This document shows positions 1-7,784 of a stretch of 64,000 bases of DNA, in pieces. Position 1 is the first letter of the stretch. Each line of letters opens with the position of its first letter. The DNA lies in the NCBI RefSeq assembly GCF_018860825.1, contig NZ_JAHKPZ010000034.1, forward strand, positions 345,768-409,767. The letters run 5' to 3'. Made by a program: the position numbers and the translations under genes. The notes beneath the pieces were generated by a model. It made no database searches. It was not told the DNA's origin and saw only the letters and a program-made list of their open reading frames with translations. This DNA comes from Lacinutrix sp. C3R15. Its GTDB lineage: Bacteria > Bacteroidota > Bacteroidia > Flavobacteriales > Flavobacteriaceae.

Positions 1-1233
1 GAAATACAGCCATTTGTAGTTAACCTTACAGGAATAAACAGCAACATGCTACGCAATGCTCCTAAATTTTATGAAGTAGCAAAACGCATAGTAGAAATTA
101 CAGAAGACACAATTCTTGTTGCGCATAATGCCAAATTTGATTATCGTATTTTACGTACAGAATTTAGAAGACTAGGTTTTGAGTTTAAACGAAAAACCTT
201 GTGCACTGTAGAGCTTTCTAAAGACCTTATTCCAAATCAACCTTCATACAGTTTAGGCAAACTTACCAGAGCATTAGGTATTCCTGTTGCAGACAGACAT
301 AGAGCTTCAGGAGATGCTTTTGCTACAGTAAAGCTATTTAAAATACTATTAGATAAAGACTTGAAAAAAAATATTATTCAAGAATCTATAAAACAAGAGC
401 CTAAAAACCAGGTAGAATCTAAACTATTAAACATTATAGAGAGTTTACCTGCCATTACTGGAGTTTATTATATGCACAAAGCAGATGGAGAGATTATCTA
501 CATTGGTAAAAGTAAAAACATAAGAAAACGCATTAATCAACATTTTACAAGTACCACACATAAATCTAAAAAAATACAACTACAAGTTACAGCAGTAACT
601 TATGAAGCTTGTGGTAGTGAGCTTGTTGCTTTATTAAAAGAAAGCGAAGCCATAAAACAAAATAAACCTATTTACAATAGAGCCTTAAGAAAAACTGTTT
701 TTACCCACGCACTTTATAGTTTCACAGATGAAAAAGGCTATATCAACCTAAAAATTGACAAAGTAGATGGTAAAAAGAAACCTATAACTACGTTTAGCAA
801 TAGACAAAGCGCTAAAAGTTTTATGTTTAATCGTGTAGAAGAATACAATCTATGCCAAAAGCTCACAGGATTATACGATACCAAAACAAGTTGTTTTAAT
901 TATACCGTAAAATCTTGCAAAGGCGCTTGCATACAAGAAGAAGATGCTGCAAGCTACAACAAACGCGTACAAGAACTTATAGATAAAAATGCTTTTGGTA
1001 ACGAAAACATTGTTATTATAGATAGAGGTCGTGAGGTAGATGAACGTGCTGCAATACTAATTCAAAATGGTGTTTTTAAAGGCATTGGATTTTATAATTT
1101 AAACTATCAAATAAACAATATTGAAGTTTTACAATCTATAATTACTCCTATGCAAAATAATAAAGACACCCAACATATTATTAAAAGCTATTTAAGGCGT
1201 AATAAAAAAATAAAAGTTTTACATCTAGATTAA
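1..1233 (+). CDS. DnaQ-like 3'-5' exonuclease fused to a GIY-YIG (UvrC-like) nuclease, 5'-truncated by the window edge
   Basis: The reading frame is open from base 1, so the gene begins outside the window; 410 residues are visible. The N-terminal part is a DEDDh exonuclease domain: exo II is AHNAKFDYRIL and exo III is the H/D pair in HRASGDA. The exo I DxE motif must lie upstream of the edge. A GIY-YIG domain follows at about visible residues 150-230 (GVYYMH, IYIGKSKNIRKRI). After it comes a UvrC-like stretch with clustered cysteines (SCKGAC). Such fusions are known in Bacteroidetes and resemble the UvrC/Cho incision nucleases, so a role in DNA repair is likely, but substrate and partners are not shown by the sequence. 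The gene ends with TAA at 1231-1233. Confidence 0.85.
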   Translation, partial: EIQPFVVNLTGINSNMLRNAPKFYEVAKRIVEITEDTILVAHNAKFDYRILRTEFRRLGFEFKRKTLCTVELSKDLIPNQPSYSLGKLTRALGIPVADRHRASGDAFATVKLFKILLDKDLKKNIIQESIKQEPKNQVESKLLNIIESLPAITGVYYMHKADGEIIYIGKSKNIRKRINQHFTSTTHKSKKIQLQVTAVTYEACGSELVALLKESEAIKQNKPIYNRALRKTVFTHALYSFTDEKGYINLKIDKVDGKKKPITTFSNRQSAKSFMFNRVEEYNLCQKLTGLYDTKTSCFNYTVKSCKGACIQEEDAASYNKRVQELIDKNAFGNENIVIIDRGREVDERAAILIQNGVFKGIGFYNLNYQINNIEVLQSIITPMQNNKDTQHIIKSYLRRNKKIKVLHLD

Positions 1234-1466
1234 ATGAAGCTTTTGAAATTGTAGAAAAACCAAAAGATATTAACCTTAAATTACCTGTAAATGCTGGAAA
1301 CTTTTCATGCAAAACTACTATTAACAACAATGAAATTATATTATTTTTTAAATTAAGTTTTACTAAAGAGATATATGTAAAAGAATACTATCCGTATATA
1401 AAAGAACTCATGAATCATGTTGTTAATCTACAAAAAAACACTACTATAGTTTTAAAAAGAAAGTAA
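1206..1466 (+). pseudogene. 3' remnant of a DUF3857/DUF3858 transglutaminase-like gene
   Basis: A second frame stays open from 1206 to a TAA at 1464-1466 and overlaps the end of the exonuclease gene. It has no start codon near its left end; the only ATG is 19 codons from the stop. The about 80 encoded residues (containing SRLNEAFEIVEKP and ending LQKNTTIVLKRK) look like the extreme C-terminus of the DUF3857/DUF3858 transglutaminase-like proteins common in flavobacteria. That assignment is from memory of the family. Nothing of the large N-terminal part is present, so this is read as a truncated, non-functional leftover, probably left by a deletion or rearrangement. Confidence 0.5.
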
Positions 1467-1493
1467 TTAAACTCTTTTCACTACTTTTGATAT

Positions 1494-2369
1494 ATGGCCG
1501 AAAAAAAACCACAGACCCAATGGAAAGTAAAAGTTCATGAAGTTATTTATGAAGCAGATACACCTGCAGGTAAATTTTTTGATATTGTTTTACTAATAGC
1601 CATTATAGCCAGTATTTTACTGGTAATGCTAGAGAGCATTGAATCTTTAGACAATAAATACCATGCATTTTTTAATATTTCAGAATGGATAATAACCATC
1701 TTGTTTACTATTGAATATATTTTGCGAATTATCTCTGTAAAACAACCAATTAAATATGTTACTAGCTTTTATGGTATTATAGACTTGCTTTCTACCATAC
1801 CTAAATATTTATCTTTAATATTTGTAGGTACACATGCCTTAGTTGCTTTTAGAGCTATTAGGCTATTACGTATTTTTAGAGTTTTAAAACTAGTACGTTT
1901 TTTATCTGCATCTAACCATTTAATTTCTGCCTTAAGAGCAAGTAGAGCAAAAATATCTGTTTTTATGCTTGCTGTAATTATTATCACTATTATTTTAGGA
2001 ACCGTTATGTACCTAATAGAAGGCAAAGAACACGGTTTTGACAACATACCAAAAAGTGTTTATTGGTGTATAGTGACACTTACTACAGTAGGATTTGGTG
2101 ATATTACACCACAAACACCTTTGGGGCAAATTATAGCTTCGTTAATTATGATTATGGGTTATGGTATTATAGCTGTACCTACTGGAATTGTTACCGCAGA
2201 ATATTCTAAAAAGGAAAAAGAAGCAGAAAAAATAGATGCACATGCCATCTCCCCTTTACCGAAACATCCTGATGAAATAGATGTTAATTCACAAACTTGC
2301 GCTAATTGTTTAAATACAAAGCATAAAGACAATGCAAAATTTTGCCACCAATGTGGACATAAATTATAA
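1494..2369 (+). CDS. Voltage-gated K+ channel (6TM) with C-terminal zinc ribbon
   Basis: This 291-residue inner-membrane protein has the layout of a Kv-type channel subunit. S1-S3 lie at about residues 28-112. The S4 voltage sensor has basic residues every third position (AIRLLRIFRVLKLVRFL). S5 is followed by the pore loop with the K+ selectivity filter TTVGFGD, then S6 to about residue 236. Channels of this family work as tetramers. After S6 there is no RCK or cyclic-nucleotide domain. Instead a short acidic linker leads to a C-x2-C...C-x2-C zinc ribbon (CANC ... CHQC) in the last 25 residues. The ribbon probably lies in the cytoplasm; what it senses or binds is unknown. The ATG at 1494 gives a normal family length. 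Confidence 0.9.
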   Translation: MAEKKPQTQWKVKVHEVIYEADTPAGKFFDIVLLIAIIASILLVMLESIESLDNKYHAFFNISEWIITILFTIEYILRIISVKQPIKYVTSFYGIIDLLSTIPKYLSLIFVGTHALVAFRAIRLLRIFRVLKLVRFLSASNHLISALRASRAKISVFMLAVIIITIILGTVMYLIEGKEHGFDNIPKSVYWCIVTLTTVGFGDITPQTPLGQIIASLIMIMGYGIIAVPTGIVTAEYSKKEKEAEKIDAHAISPLPKHPDEIDVNSQTCANCLNTKHKDNAKFCHQCGHKL

Positions 2370-2395
2370 GTAATAGATTCATAAAACCAAACGCT

Positions 2396-3316
2396 ATTAT
2401 CACTACAAACAACACAAAGTATTTACTATCTATTGTTGGTCCTACAGCAATAGGAAAAACATCGCTAAGTATTAAGCTTGCCAATTATTTTAATACCGAA
2501 ATAATTTCGGCAGACTCCAGACAGTTTTTTAAAGAAATGCAAATTGGTACTGCTGCTCCTACTCCATCAGAATTGGCTGCAGCACCACATCATTTTATTC
2601 ACCATAAATCTATTACAGAAACCTATAGTGTTGGTGCTTTTGAAAAAGATGCTCTAAAAAAACTAGATACCTTATTTAAAACTCATGATGTTGTCATTAT
2701 GGTTGGTGGTTCTGGCTTGTATGTAGATGCGGTTACAAAGGGATTAGACCACTTTCCTGATGTAGATAAAAGTATTAGAGAAAAACTAAATACCCAATTA
2801 GAAAATGAAGGTATAGAGGTACTTCAAAACAAACTAAAAGAACTAGATGAAGCAACCTATAATAGCATTGCTTTAAAAAATCCGCAACGCGTTATTCGTG
2901 CACTAGAAGTTTGTATTGGCACCCAAAAACCATATTCTTCGTTTTTAAATAAGAATAAAAACAACAGACCGTTTACAACCATTACTATTGGTTTAACTGC
3001 AGAGCGTGAAATTATCTATAACCGAATAAATAAGCGTGTAGATATCATGATGCAAGAAGGCTTGCTAGACGAAGTAAAAAAACTACTCCCTTATAAAGAT
3101 TTAAACGCTTTAAATACTGTTGGCTACAAAGAAATATTCAATTACTTTAATAAAGAATGGACTTTAGATTTTGCTATTAGTGAAATAAAAAAGTACTCCA
3201 GAAGATTTGCTAAAAGACAGCTTACTTGGTTTAAAAGAAATGAAAACACCTTGTGGTTTGATTACATGACAGATCTAGATACTATTGTGAAACAGATAAA
3301 CAAAAAAACCTATTAA
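2396..3316 (+). CDS. miaA: tRNA dimethylallyltransferase (non-ATG start)
   Basis: MiaA transfers a dimethylallyl group to N6 of A37 in tRNAs reading UNN codons. The P-loop GPTAIGKTS and the catalytic DSRQFF region are upstream of the first ATG (2537), so that ATG cannot be the start. The frame is open back to a stop at 2360-2362 and contains no ATG, GTG or TTG before the P-loop. The best candidate is ATT at 2396 (ATT ATC ACT ACA), which gives 306 residues, the usual MiaA length, and leaves a 26-base gap to the channel gene. Conserved features further on include the PQRVIRALEV segment and GYKEIF. Identification is very secure; the start is inferred and is the odd point. Cotranscription with the channel is possible. 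Confidence 0.9.
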   Translation: MITTNNTKYLLSIVGPTAIGKTSLSIKLANYFNTEIISADSRQFFKEMQIGTAAPTPSELAAAPHHFIHHKSITETYSVGAFEKDALKKLDTLFKTHDVVIMVGGSGLYVDAVTKGLDHFPDVDKSIREKLNTQLENEGIEVLQNKLKELDEATYNSIALKNPQRVIRALEVCIGTQKPYSSFLNKNKNNRPFTTITIGLTAEREIIYNRINKRVDIMMQEGLLDEVKKLLPYKDLNALNTVGYKEIFNYFNKEWTLDFAISEIKKYSRRFAKRQLTWFKRNENTLWFDYMTDLDTIVKQINKKTY

Positions 3317-3424
3317 GAAGCATACCTTTGCTTCTGATTTCATTAGTATTTATTTGTTGTTTTCCATTCCATTTTTTGTCAATTACAAAATAGTAATCAA
3401 ATAAAGTTGCACCGTAAATTTTAA

Positions 3425-3682
3425 TTACACCATTTGCAGGTTTTTAGTTAATAAATAAAGTGGAATAATAAATAATCTCACCCTTTTTTTTAGGGAAGGC
3501 ATATCAAAAAATGGTACAATTATAGATAAGGTTATTGCAAATGTAAAAATTACAATTAGGTATATTCTTGAATAAATAGATATAACAATTGACAAAAATA
3601 GAATTACAAGAGAACAAACTGCTATAACTATTAAGGTTTTGTTTTGTTCTTCTTTATTCTTATTGTAAAACCTATGGTTCAT
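3425..3682 (-). CDS. Small hypothetical membrane protein
   Basis: This 85-residue protein is not recognised. A polar, basic N-terminus (MNHRFYNKNKEEQNK) precedes two hydrophobic segments at about residues 17-38 and 40-62, followed by a basic loop (KKRVR) and a further short hydrophobic stretch ending LLTKNLQMV. It would be an inner-membrane protein with few exposed residues. It stands alone between miaA (convergent) and the terminator of the two-component system, so the neighbours give no functional clue. It is kept because the ATG start and typical hydrophobic protein composition fit a real gene. Confidence 0.5.
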   Translation of the reverse strand: MNHRFYNKNKEEQNKTLIVIAVCSLVILFLSIVISIYSRIYLIVIFTFAITLSIIVPFFDMPSLKKRVRLFIIPLYLLTKNLQMV

Positions 3683-3732
3683 TTTTTATGCCTGCATTTT
3701 AGTATGACTGTCTGCTCTTTTTAAAACATAAA

Positions 3733-3774
3733 AAATTCCAGAAGTATTGGCTACACCAAATACTACTGGAATTT
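3733..3774 (-). terminator. Intrinsic terminator of the two-component operon
   Basis: The arms AAATTCCAG-a-AGTATT (3733-3748) and AATACT-a-CTGGAATTT (3759-3774) pair over 15 base pairs with one opposed A/A. Read on the minus strand the hairpin ends in a run of T (plus-strand A run 3731-3735). It lies 20 bases past the response-regulator stop. Confidence 0.8.
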
Positions 3775-3794
3775 ATCAACACTAACTATTACTA

Positions 3795-4505
3795 TTAAGC
3801 TTCTGTATTTACAACTAATCTAAAGCCTTCACCATGAATGTTAAGTATTTCTACTTTATCATCCAGTTTTAAATATTTACGTAATTTGGCTATATACACA
3901 TCCATACTTCTAGAGGTGAAGTAATTATCATCTCTCCATATTTTTGTCAATGCTAATTCTCTAGGCATTAAATCATTTTCATGTAAAGCCAACAAACGTA
4001 GAAGCTCGTTTTCTTTTGGTGATAATTTTACTTGTTCTCCTCCTTTATAGGTTAAAAAACGAAGTTTCGAGTTTAAATCAAATCCGCCAATTTTAAATTC
4101 AAATTGTTTGCTATCTGCAACAGAATCGGATGCTTTACGTTGTATAATTGCTTTAATTTTCATTAAAAGCACTTCGCTATCAAATGGTTTATTTAAATAA
4201 TCATCAGCACCTACTTTATAGCCTTTAAGCACATCTTCTTTCATTGCTTTTGCTGTTAAGAAAATAATAGGCACTTCGGCATTTTTTTCGCGTATTTCTT
4301 TTGCTAAAGTAAAACCATCTTTATAAGGCATCATTACGTCTAAGATACATAAATCAAAATCGTCTTTTTTAAATTTTTCAAAGCCTTCCATACCATTTTT
4401 GGCATGTGTAACTTCGTAATCATTCATCATTAAATAATCTTTTAAAACGGTTCCAAAATTTGGGTCGTCTTCTACTAATAATATCCTTTTTTGTTGTTCA
4501 TTCAT
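3795..4505 (-). CDS. OmpR-family response regulator (RprY-like)
   Basis: This 236-residue regulator has a receiver domain at about residues 7-120, with the acidic pocket E12-D13-D14, the phospho-acceptor D56 (LDVMMP), the conserved T/A switch (LTAKA) and K of NKPF. A winged-helix OmpR/PhoB DNA-binding domain follows at about 140-232 (SPKENELLRLLA, RSMDVYIAKLRKYL). The histidine kinase gene lies directly upstream, 4 bases away, so the two form one transcription unit and a cognate pair. Length and layout resemble RprY of Bacteroides fragilis, but orthology cannot be settled from sequence reading alone. Target genes are unknown. Confidence 0.92.
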   Translation of the reverse strand: MNEQQKRILLVEDDPNFGTVLKDYLMMNDYEVTHAKNGMEGFEKFKKDDFDLCILDVMMPYKDGFTLAKEIREKNAEVPIIFLTAKAMKEDVLKGYKVGADDYLNKPFDSEVLLMKIKAIIQRKASDSVADSKQFEFKIGGFDLNSKLRFLTYKGGEQVKLSPKENELLRLLALHENDLMPRELALTKIWRDDNYFTSRSMDVYIAKLRKYLKLDDKVEILNIHGEGFRLVVNTEA

Positions 4506-4509
4506 AGCT

Positions 4510-6087
4510 TTATGATATTAGTGGAAGTCTTATTGTAAAAGTACTTCCTTTTTCTTTTTCACTTTCTACAGATATATAACCTTGATGGTCATCTACCATT
4601 CTTTTTACATATGCTAGACCCAATCCGTGGCCTTTTACATTATGTATATCTCCTGTGTGTTCTCTATAAAATTTTTCAAACACACGTTTTTGAGCTACTT
4701 TGCTCATACCACTTCCATGGTCTTTAATTTTTAACAAAATGTTTTCTCCTACATTTTCTGTAGACACTTCTATTTCTGGTGCTCCTGGAGAATACTTAAT
4801 AGCATTATCCAGTATGTTTACAATTACATTAGTAAAATGTGTATCATTTGCTAATACCGAAGTTTTTTCTGCATTTAAATTTGTTTTTAAATAGCCTTTC
4901 TTATCTTCTATAATTAACTCTACATGTGTTATTGCATCTTCTATTAGGTCGTGCAAGTTTACATTTTCCTTACTAATGTTTAATTCATTTTTTTCAAGTT
5001 TAGATATTCTTAGCACATTTTCTACTTGTGCATGCATGCGTTTATTTTCTTCTTTTATCATATTAAGATAACGCAACACTTTACTTTTATCGTCTATAAT
5101 TTTTGGGTTTTTTATAGCATCTAAAGCCAAGTTAATAGTAGCAATAGGTGTTTTAAACTCATGCGTCATATTATTTATAAAATCTGTTTTAATTTCAGAG
5201 ATTTTACGTTGTTTAAAAAGCTGTAATAATGCACTTGCGTATGCAATTATAATAATGGTTGTAAATACTACAGACAAAAGCATCATTGTGATTATAGAAG
5301 ACCAGATAAATTTATTGTGTTCTGGAAAATTTACTAGTAATCTATAATTATTAGCGTTTAATTCGTTTTCAAAAATAGGAACACTAAAGGTGGACGCGTT
5401 TTGTAACTCAAAAGCTTCACTTTGCACTTTTGTTGCTAGATCATTATCATAAATGGCAAACTGAAAATCAATATTAATATTATCTTCTATAAGCTGTTTT
5501 TTTAATAACCTATTAATTTCTTTATTTAATACTCTTTGATGAATAGGCATTCTGCTTGCCATCATTCTAAAAGATTTTTCGAAAGTAATTTTTTCGGCTT
5601 CTGTAAGTCTTCCGGAATTAGAAATACTTAATACAGGATTCATATTTAATTCATTAGAACCTGATGCATTAGTGTATATTTTTGTTTCAGAATTGCTTAA
5701 TATTTTTTGAATATTAATACTATCTCTATCTAAACCTATATCAAAGAACGCTGAAGACAATGTGTAATTTTCTTCAAAAATGCCACTTTTATACACTATA
5801 GTCTCATTAGTGTTTTGATTTTGCTGTACTATAAATAAGTTTTTAATAGCAACTGTATCTGCTTGCTTTTGCTGTTCTGCAAGCTGTTGGTACATGGTAT
5901 AATACTTATCTAGCTCTTTATTTTCTATTGCTGCAGTAGTATAACTTAATGCTTTTTTTACATTAAAGTTAAACTGCTCTTTTTTATTATCTACAGAGTT
6001 TTTTATATAATACGCTTGCACAGAAATGATTCCTATAAGCGATAAACTCATTAAAATAATTAGTAAGATGAATAGTTTTTTGCTCAT
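4510..6087 (-). CDS. Sensor histidine kinase (RprX-like)
   Basis: This 525-residue transmembrane kinase is the partner of the downstream response regulator. TM1 is at about residues 5-27. A periplasmic domain of some 230 residues has no motif I recognise. TM2 is at about 266-292. The HisKA helix carries the phospho-histidine in NMTHEFKTPIA. The HATPase domain shows the N box (NILDNAIKYSP), G1 (DHGSGM) and G2 (GHGLGLAYVKRM). The architecture matches Bacteroides RprX-type kinases; the signal is unknown. A TAATTTTG promoter element ends only 5 bases before the ATG, so the mRNA may be leaderless. Confidence 0.92.
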   Translation of the reverse strand: MSKKLFILLIILMSLSLIGIISVQAYYIKNSVDNKKEQFNFNVKKALSYTTAAIENKELDKYYTMYQQLAEQQKQADTVAIKNLFIVQQNQNTNETIVYKSGIFEENYTLSSAFFDIGLDRDSINIQKILSNSETKIYTNASGSNELNMNPVLSISNSGRLTEAEKITFEKSFRMMASRMPIHQRVLNKEINRLLKKQLIEDNINIDFQFAIYDNDLATKVQSEAFELQNASTFSVPIFENELNANNYRLLVNFPEHNKFIWSSIITMMLLSVVFTTIIIIAYASALLQLFKQRKISEIKTDFINNMTHEFKTPIATINLALDAIKNPKIIDDKSKVLRYLNMIKEENKRMHAQVENVLRISKLEKNELNISKENVNLHDLIEDAITHVELIIEDKKGYLKTNLNAEKTSVLANDTHFTNVIVNILDNAIKYSPGAPEIEVSTENVGENILLKIKDHGSGMSKVAQKRVFEKFYREHTGDIHNVKGHGLGLAYVKRMVDDHQGYISVESEKEKGSTFTIRLPLIS

Positions 6088-6092
6088 CTGGT

Positions 6093-6100
6093 CAAAATTA
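6093..6100 (-). promoter_or_regulatory. -7 promoter element TAATTTTG of the two-component operon
   Basis: On the minus strand this reads TAATTTTG, a perfect match to the Bacteroidetes TAnnTTTG element. Only 5 bases separate it from the kinase ATG, so the expected transcription start falls at or next to the start codon. Confidence 0.5.
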
Positions 6101-6157
6101 ACATTTTAACATTTAGCTATTATAGCTTTTAACCTTACATTAACAAAAATGTTAAAT

Positions 6158-6751
6158 TTATAGACTTGTTATATCCTTAAGTATACTATTATGTGTTTTA
6201 TGCACCTGAGTAATGGTGTCTTCTAGAATATCATTATAAATAACAAACTGGGAGTGTTTTATTTTTTTTTCGTCCTGCCACTGGTTATTCATAATTGCTT
6301 CAATTTTAGCAACTGTGGTTTCGTCTCTTTTTAATAAACGTTCTATTCTAGTTTCTATTGCTGCGGTTACAGTTATAATATAATCGCACTGTTTATAGCT
6401 TCCGTTTTCAAACAAAATAGCTACCTCTTTAATAATATATGGAGCATCTTGTTTTTTTAACCATTTTTTAAAGTGATTTGCAACTTTAGGATGCACAATA
6501 GCATTCATTTTTTGTAAAAGATCTTCATTATTAAAAATAAGTTTTGCTAGGTATGGTCTATTAAGCTCTTGATTTTTATAAGCTTCTTCACCAAAAAGAG
6601 CCACCAATTCTCTTTGTATACTTTTAGAGCTATTCATGAGTTTTTTAGCTTCATCATCTGCTATATAAACAGGTACACCTAGTTTGCTAAACTCTTTTGC
6701 AACTGTAGTTTTTCCACTTCCTATTCCTCCTGTTAGACCTACTATTTTCAT
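6158..6751 (-). CDS. coaE: Dephospho-CoA kinase
   Basis: CoaE phosphorylates the 3'-hydroxyl of dephospho-CoA, the last step of coenzyme A synthesis, in the cytoplasm. The 197-residue protein has the Walker A loop GGIGSGKTT at residues 8-16, the conserved DDEAK segment near residue 33 and the lid-region motif IERLLKRD typical of the family. Its length is normal. It follows the YbbR-like gene on the same strand with a 67-base gap; this neighbourhood (YbbR-CoaE) is frequent in Bacteroidetes. A second CoA gene, coaBC, is in this window at 25.8-27.0 kb. Confidence 0.95.
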   Translation of the reverse strand: MKIVGLTGGIGSGKTTVAKEFSKLGVPVYIADDEAKKLMNSSKSIQRELVALFGEEAYKNQELNRPYLAKLIFNNEDLLQKMNAIVHPKVANHFKKWLKKQDAPYIIKEVAILFENGSYKQCDYIITVTAAIETRIERLLKRDETTVAKIEAIMNNQWQDEKKIKHSQFVIYNDILEDTITQVHKTHNSILKDITSL

Positions 6752-6818
6752 ATACTAGTATTTAAATACGTTTGTATTATATAATAAACGTATATCTTTT
6801 TTTAGACTTATAGTTTTT

Positions 6819-7784
6819 TTATTCTGTGATAATAAACTCTACAAACTCTTGTTTTATTTTAAAGTATTTTACTGTTTCTGGTTTTTTTTCAAGCTCAGGA
6901 ACTAAACTTGTTTGCCCTTTTACCATTTTACTATAATCACAAACTACTCTAAAATCTTGCGCTGTAATGGTATTAAAATTAGCCAAACTTGTATAATAGG
7001 AAACATTTACTACTTTAGGAAAGTATTTTAATTTGATGCCTATTGGCACGTTAATTATTTGAACAGTAACAGGCAAAGTTCCTTCGGTATATTTTTCTAC
7101 TTTAGCTTTAAAACTAACTTTTTTTACAGAAAACTTTACATCTTTATCAAATTTTTGAAATTTTAAATTTGTTGTTTTAAATATGTTCTGTTTTACATCA
7201 TTTAAAATAACAGTATCTGTTTCTATTTCATCAATAGTGTCTAAAATAGCTTTAGCTCCTATAATTTTTACAGAATCTGGCGTTACCTCAATAGCGTCTG
7301 TTAAATTATAACCTGGACTATAACTAATTTTAGATAATAACTTTACAGGCACTGTTTTAACCGCATTTACATCATAAGCAAACCATAAACTATCTGGAAC
7401 AATATTTACCAATTCTATATTTTTATTAAATTGGTTATGTAAAGTAGCAAAAGCCTTATTTTTATTCCACACGTAAGCAGAATCTGTTTTATCAATATTT
7501 TTAGAAAAATCTATATTTATTTCTGGCTTTGCAAAATGGTACTGTAATAAATTAAAACCAAAGGTTTTTAAGGTAATTTCTAATACTTGACTAGTATCAT
7601 TTAATATTACCTCTTCTTCAGGCACATGTATTTTATTAATAGTAAAAACAAAGGTATTGGTATAACTTTTAGATAGTTTGGTAAGTAATAAAATGATAAA
7701 TGCTAGCGCTAAAAACAATAAAAATATATTTATTTTTTTTGTTTTTACAAACGATAAGATTTCAGATTTAATTTTATTTATCAT
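6819..7784 (-). CDS. YbbR/CdaR-like domain membrane protein
   Basis: This 321-residue protein has one N-terminal membrane anchor (about residues 17-36, INIFLLFLALAFIILLL) followed by an extracytoplasmic region built of beta-rich YbbR-like repeats. In Firmicutes, YbbR (CdaR) proteins regulate the c-di-AMP cyclase CdaA; no cyclase gene is nearby here, so that role is only a possibility. Its ATG overlaps the stop of the upstream glycosyltransferase by one base (TAATG), which indicates translational coupling. Together with coaE it forms the usual flavobacterial cluster. Confidence 0.75.
   Translation of the reverse strand: MINKIKSEILSFVKTKKINIFLLFLALAFIILLLTKLSKSYTNTFVFTINKIHVPEEEVILNDTSQVLEITLKTFGFNLLQYHFAKPEINIDFSKNIDKTDSAYVWNKNKAFATLHNQFNKNIELVNIVPDSLWFAYDVNAVKTVPVKLLSKISYSPGYNLTDAIEVTPDSVKIIGAKAILDTIDEIETDTVILNDVKQNIFKTTNLKFQKFDKDVKFSVKKVSFKAKVEKYTEGTLPVTVQIINVPIGIKLKYFPKVVNVSYYTSLANFNTITAQDFRVVCDYSKMVKGQTSLVPELEKKPETVKYFKIKQEFVEFIITE

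Noticed and set aside
2537..3316. miaA starting at the first ATG
   Set aside because: This start would remove the P-loop and the DSRQ motif, which are intact just upstream in the same frame.
3316..3335. Terminator for miaA (AGAAGCA ... TGCTTCT)
   Set aside because: The 7-bp hairpin overlaps the miaA stop but has no T run after it, so it is too weak to list as a feature.
3795..6087. Assigning the names rprX/rprY outright
   Set aside because: Length and domains agree with that system, but OmpR/HisKA pairs are numerous and orthology cannot be shown without comparison.
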